Source: Desulfosarcina alkanivorans (GTDB taxonomy: Bacteria > Desulfobacterota > Desulfobacteria > Desulfobacterales > Desulfosarcinaceae). Taken from it: a stretch of DNA of 64,000 bases. The notes under the pieces are model-generated. The model saw nothing but the letters and a program-made list of their open reading frames with translations, was not told where the DNA came from and did no database searches. The translations under genes and the position numbers were made by a program. This document shows, piece by piece, positions 62,017-64,000 of the stretch (positions within the stretch are counted from its first letter, which is position 1; every line of letters starts with the position of its first letter). The DNA lies in contig NZ_AP021874.1 in NCBI RefSeq assembly GCF_009688945.1, forward strand, positions 3,038,001 to 3,102,000, written 5' to 3'.

Positions 62017-63103
62017 GGGACGCTCTCAATATTTAAAGTTTTGAGTGATCAAACGATAGGTTTTCTTCAGCGGCGATCCGCCGACCGCGTTCCACGGATT
62101 GGCTGACAGATGTAACCGACAGCCCCAATTGCCGTGCAAGCGATGACATGCTTTCGCCTAACTGGTCCACTGACCAGCAGCAAAAAAGACTGCGGGCTTT
62201 TACCGTCAACCGATTTTTTCCAGGTGCCCAGATACGTTTTTCATCGATGCTTAAAAGATTGGCAATATATCGGGCGACGGCATACGTATCGATGCACTTG
62301 GCCTGTAAAACCTTTTTGCGGTGATAGGCTTCCTGCGCTGTATCGAGAACATGCGCGACAAAATCGCTGTCGCCGAGAATCCGTTCATCGCCTTTCATGT
62401 ATACGTTGGCTTGCCGTAAAGCTTTAACTGTTTCCCATCCCCCCATCGATCGAACCAGCCCCCCACCGATCAGGTCCGGTCGTTGGCCTGCGGAAATACC
62501 GCGGGCGACAAATGCCCGGTACTTCTGCCTGGCATGCTTAACCGTACTTCCGAAAAGTTTGAGTACATGCGCTGTATTTTGCCATGGACATTTCCCTTTG
62601 CCCATTAATGCCCGGTGCCCGCTGTAAGAATAGCTGGCCAATTCACGCAAATCGTTGACCAGTTTGGCTCGCAAAGGATTTAGATGAATGTATCGCACCA
62701 GTTCCAGCAAGTAGGTATCTTCCTGGCACAAAATGGATTTGTAACGATTTTGAAACAGATGGCCGCTGCGCCGGTGGCGCCGATTGTATGTCGCGGCATG
62801 ACCGGTCAACAATCGGCGCATGACGGTCGCCACGGGCGCATCACCGGTACGAAGCAGCAGATGGAAATGGTTCGGGATCAGCGCCCAGGCAAAACAGCAT
62901 GTTTGCGTCTGCGCGATAATGGTTTCCAGGCGTTCAAGGAATTGGTCACGATCATGATCGTCATCGAAGATATTACGGCGACCGATTCCGCGAGCAATTA
63001 TATGGTGCAGAGCGCCCGGAGCATCGATTCTGGACTGGCGTGGCATGGATTGGTGATACTAAAATCGTGGGAATTTATAAAGTTTAAATAGTGAGAGCGT
63101 CCC
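62017..63103 (-). mobile_element. REP-associated tyrosine transposase element with inverted ends
   Basis: A 1087-bp unit. The left end GGGACGCTCTCAATATTTAAA and the right end, read inward, GGGACGCTCTCACTATTTAAA differ by one base in 21. The only gene is the transposase, and its stop codon lies inside the left end repeat. A deleted copy with the same left end lies at 57177-57765 in the same orientation. Confidence 0.82.
62033..63046 (-). CDS. REP-associated tyrosine (Y1/HUH) transposase
   Basis: 337 residues. The Y1_Tnp domain starts MPRQSRIDAPGALHHIIARG; the HUH motif is His60-Phe-His62 (PNHFHLLL). The catalytic Tyr is in the helix QEDTYLLELVRYIHLNPLRA (Tyr112 or Tyr119). A C-terminal domain of about 150 residues ends with a helix-turn-helix (SMSSLARQLGLSVTSVSQSVERG). 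Such RAYT proteins cut and paste single-stranded hairpin DNA at REP sequences. All key residues are intact, so it may be active. Confidence 0.9.
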   Translation of the reverse strand: MPRQSRIDAPGALHHIIARGIGRRNIFDDDHDRDQFLERLETIIAQTQTCCFAWALIPNHFHLLLRTGDAPVATVMRRLLTGHAATYNRRHRRSGHLFQNRYKSILCQEDTYLLELVRYIHLNPLRAKLVNDLRELASYSYSGHRALMGKGKCPWQNTAHVLKLFGSTVKHARQKYRAFVARGISAGQRPDLIGGGLVRSMGGWETVKALRQANVYMKGDERILGDSDFVAHVLDTAQEAYHRKKVLQAKCIDTYAVARYIANLLSIDEKRIWAPGKNRLTVKARSLFCCWSVDQLGESMSSLARQLGLSVTSVSQSVERGRRIAAEENLSFDHSKL

Positions 63104-63202
63104 ATATTTTCCAGGCTTGGATTTGCTCTGTGTGCCACCCACCGGTTAATACCGATGGGATAGAATGGAATGATCTCAGCCACTGCTATTATGATCGAAA
63201 AT
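63104..63202. other. Short spacer between RAYT element and IS66 end
   Basis: About 100 bases with no gene, lying between two mobile elements. Confidence 0.4.
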
Positions 63203-63217
63203 GTACGCGTTCACGGG
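63203..63217. repeat. Possible terminal inverted repeat of the IS66 element
   Basis: GTACGCGTTCACGGG lies 16 bases beyond the transposase stop and reads inward like the GTAAGCG-type ends of IS66 elements. The other end is outside the window, so it cannot be confirmed. Confidence 0.35.
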
Positions 63218-63232
63218 ATATTCCCGTATGAA

Positions 63233-64000
63233 TCAAATCCAGGAAAGGTCAGGCATTATATTACGAAAGTAGGAAGCAATACATTCCACGAGAAATGGGA
63301 ACGTGGGCTTTTCATTTAAACGGCAGGTCTCTTTCAGTGACAAGATCCGCTCGACCCACCGATTACCCTTTTCGCTTTGGGTTCCCAGACTGCGTTTTCG
63401 CCACAGCACACCAAAACGTAAGGCCCGCTCAGCGCGATTATTTGTAGGTTCGACGCCATGGTGATCGAGAAAGGTCCACAGACTGTCCATTTCCCGTACG
63501 ATCTGACGGGCAAGTCTACCAGCATCGGTCTTGTCCTCCTCCCAAAGGGAGACGGTGAACAAGAAGAACGTATAAAAATCCGACCACTGTTTTGAGTCGG
63601 GAGGTTCTTTGGCAAACGATACCAGTTGCCTCAGCCAGGCGGCGACGATTTCTCCGAAGCGGCGAAGGTCGGGTTTCTTTCTTTCCGTCAGGGCATCGGC
63701 CTTGCGGATCAGGTGAGCCAGGCAGGTTTGGCGGTGCACCCATTTTTGGTATAGGCCGTATCCATCACTGACCAGAATGCCGTTCCAATCCTGGATTAAG
63801 TTTTCGAAGGCCTCCTTAGACCGGTGTGGGTCGATACGATAAAATGCCACCCGTTCATTTACCATGGCCCACAGCCAGTGCAGATCATTTTGCTTAAACC
63901 AGGATGTTTCGTCGATGTAGTTACACCAAAAGCGTCGGGCGATCTGGCCGATGCGTTCGTAGACTGGCAATAGCGCATTTGAGGTGCGGTCGACAATTTT
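63233..64000 (-). CDS. IS66-family transposase, C-terminal part
   Basis: The frame is open to the right edge, so the N-terminus is outside. About 255 residues of the IS66 DDE domain are seen: ILVSDGYGLYQKW with the second catalytic Asp, CLAHLIRKADAL, and GVEPTNNRAERALRFGVLWRKRSLGTQSEKG (landmark with the catalytic Glu of NRAER). The C-terminal IS66_C tail ends at 63233. The copy looks intact in what is visible. Confidence 0.9.
   Translation of the reverse strand, partial: KIVDRTSNALLPVYERIGQIARRFWCNYIDETSWFKQNDLHWLWAMVNERVAFYRIDPHRSKEAFENLIQDWNGILVSDGYGLYQKWVHRQTCLAHLIRKADALTERKKPDLRRFGEIVAAWLRQLVSFAKEPPDSKQWSDFYTFFLFTVSLWEEDKTDAGRLARQIVREMDSLWTFLDHHGVEPTNNRAERALRFGVLWRKRSLGTQSEKGNRWVERILSLKETCRLNEKPTFPFLVECIASYFRNIMPDLSWI

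Overview
The window looks like chromosomal DNA of an anaerobic, GC-rich (roughly 60 %) Desulfobacterota, most likely a sulfate reducer of the Desulfosarcina/Desulfobacteraceae kind. This is inferred from a periplasmic tetrahaem cytochrome c3, a nickel CO dehydrogenase with its ferredoxin partner, a glycyl radical enzyme with its activase, a selenocysteine-dependent peptide gene and many 4Fe-4S proteins. No rRNA, tRNA or CRISPR array was seen.

Layout. 0-3 kb: the end of a SpoIIE phosphatase/kinase fusion and its STAS partner, a decaying VapBC-like toxin-antitoxin locus, and a LUD-domain protein. 3-14 kb: MscS channel, alpha/beta hydrolase, a ydbH-ynbE-ydbL envelope lipid-bridge operon, a frameshifted TMEM43-like/TPR gene, and an ABC importer of the NMT1/SsuA type. 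13.7-25 kb: stand-alone NFACT-R protein, gamma carbonic anhydrase, STAS-like protein, FapA-domain protein, HU, an RNase II family enzyme, TetR regulator, DUF554 protein, cytochrome c3 and a large DUF4388/DUF1566 membrane protein.

25.4-30.6 kb is the most unusual part. A 73-codon peptide gene (25579-25800) has three in-frame TGA codons, each followed by Ser. Each TGA is followed 19-21 nt later by a perfect 6-7 bp hairpin with a GGT loop, which matches the geometry of bacterial SECIS elements. The gene lies directly upstream of a radical SAM/SPASM maturase. This is a selenocysteine-containing RiPP precursor and its maturase (selenobiotic, SbtA/SbtM type). An asparaginase, a DmpA-type self-processing aminopeptidase and a GNAT acetyltransferase follow on the same strand.

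31-36.6 kb: a glycyl radical enzyme operon (enzyme, activase, GntR repressor) with a perfect 18-bp palindrome in its promoter, next to a divergent Fe-S protein. 36.6-46.4 kb: envelope and secreted proteins (FnIII-like protein, trypsin-like protease, coiled-coil lipoprotein, MotA/ExbB plus OmpA pair, large beta-helix protein). 47-51 kb: the CODH operon cooS-cooF-FAD oxidoreductase. 51.5-57 kb: a FabH-like synthase, DUF1989 protein, cold-shock protein, amidase and GFA protein. 57-64 kb is an accessory zone of lower GC: an intact REP-associated tyrosine transposase element with inverted ends, a decayed copy of it about 4.3 kb away, an exonuclease pseudogene, IHF alpha, PilZ, a P1/S1-nuclease-like protein, and an IS66 element running off the right edge.
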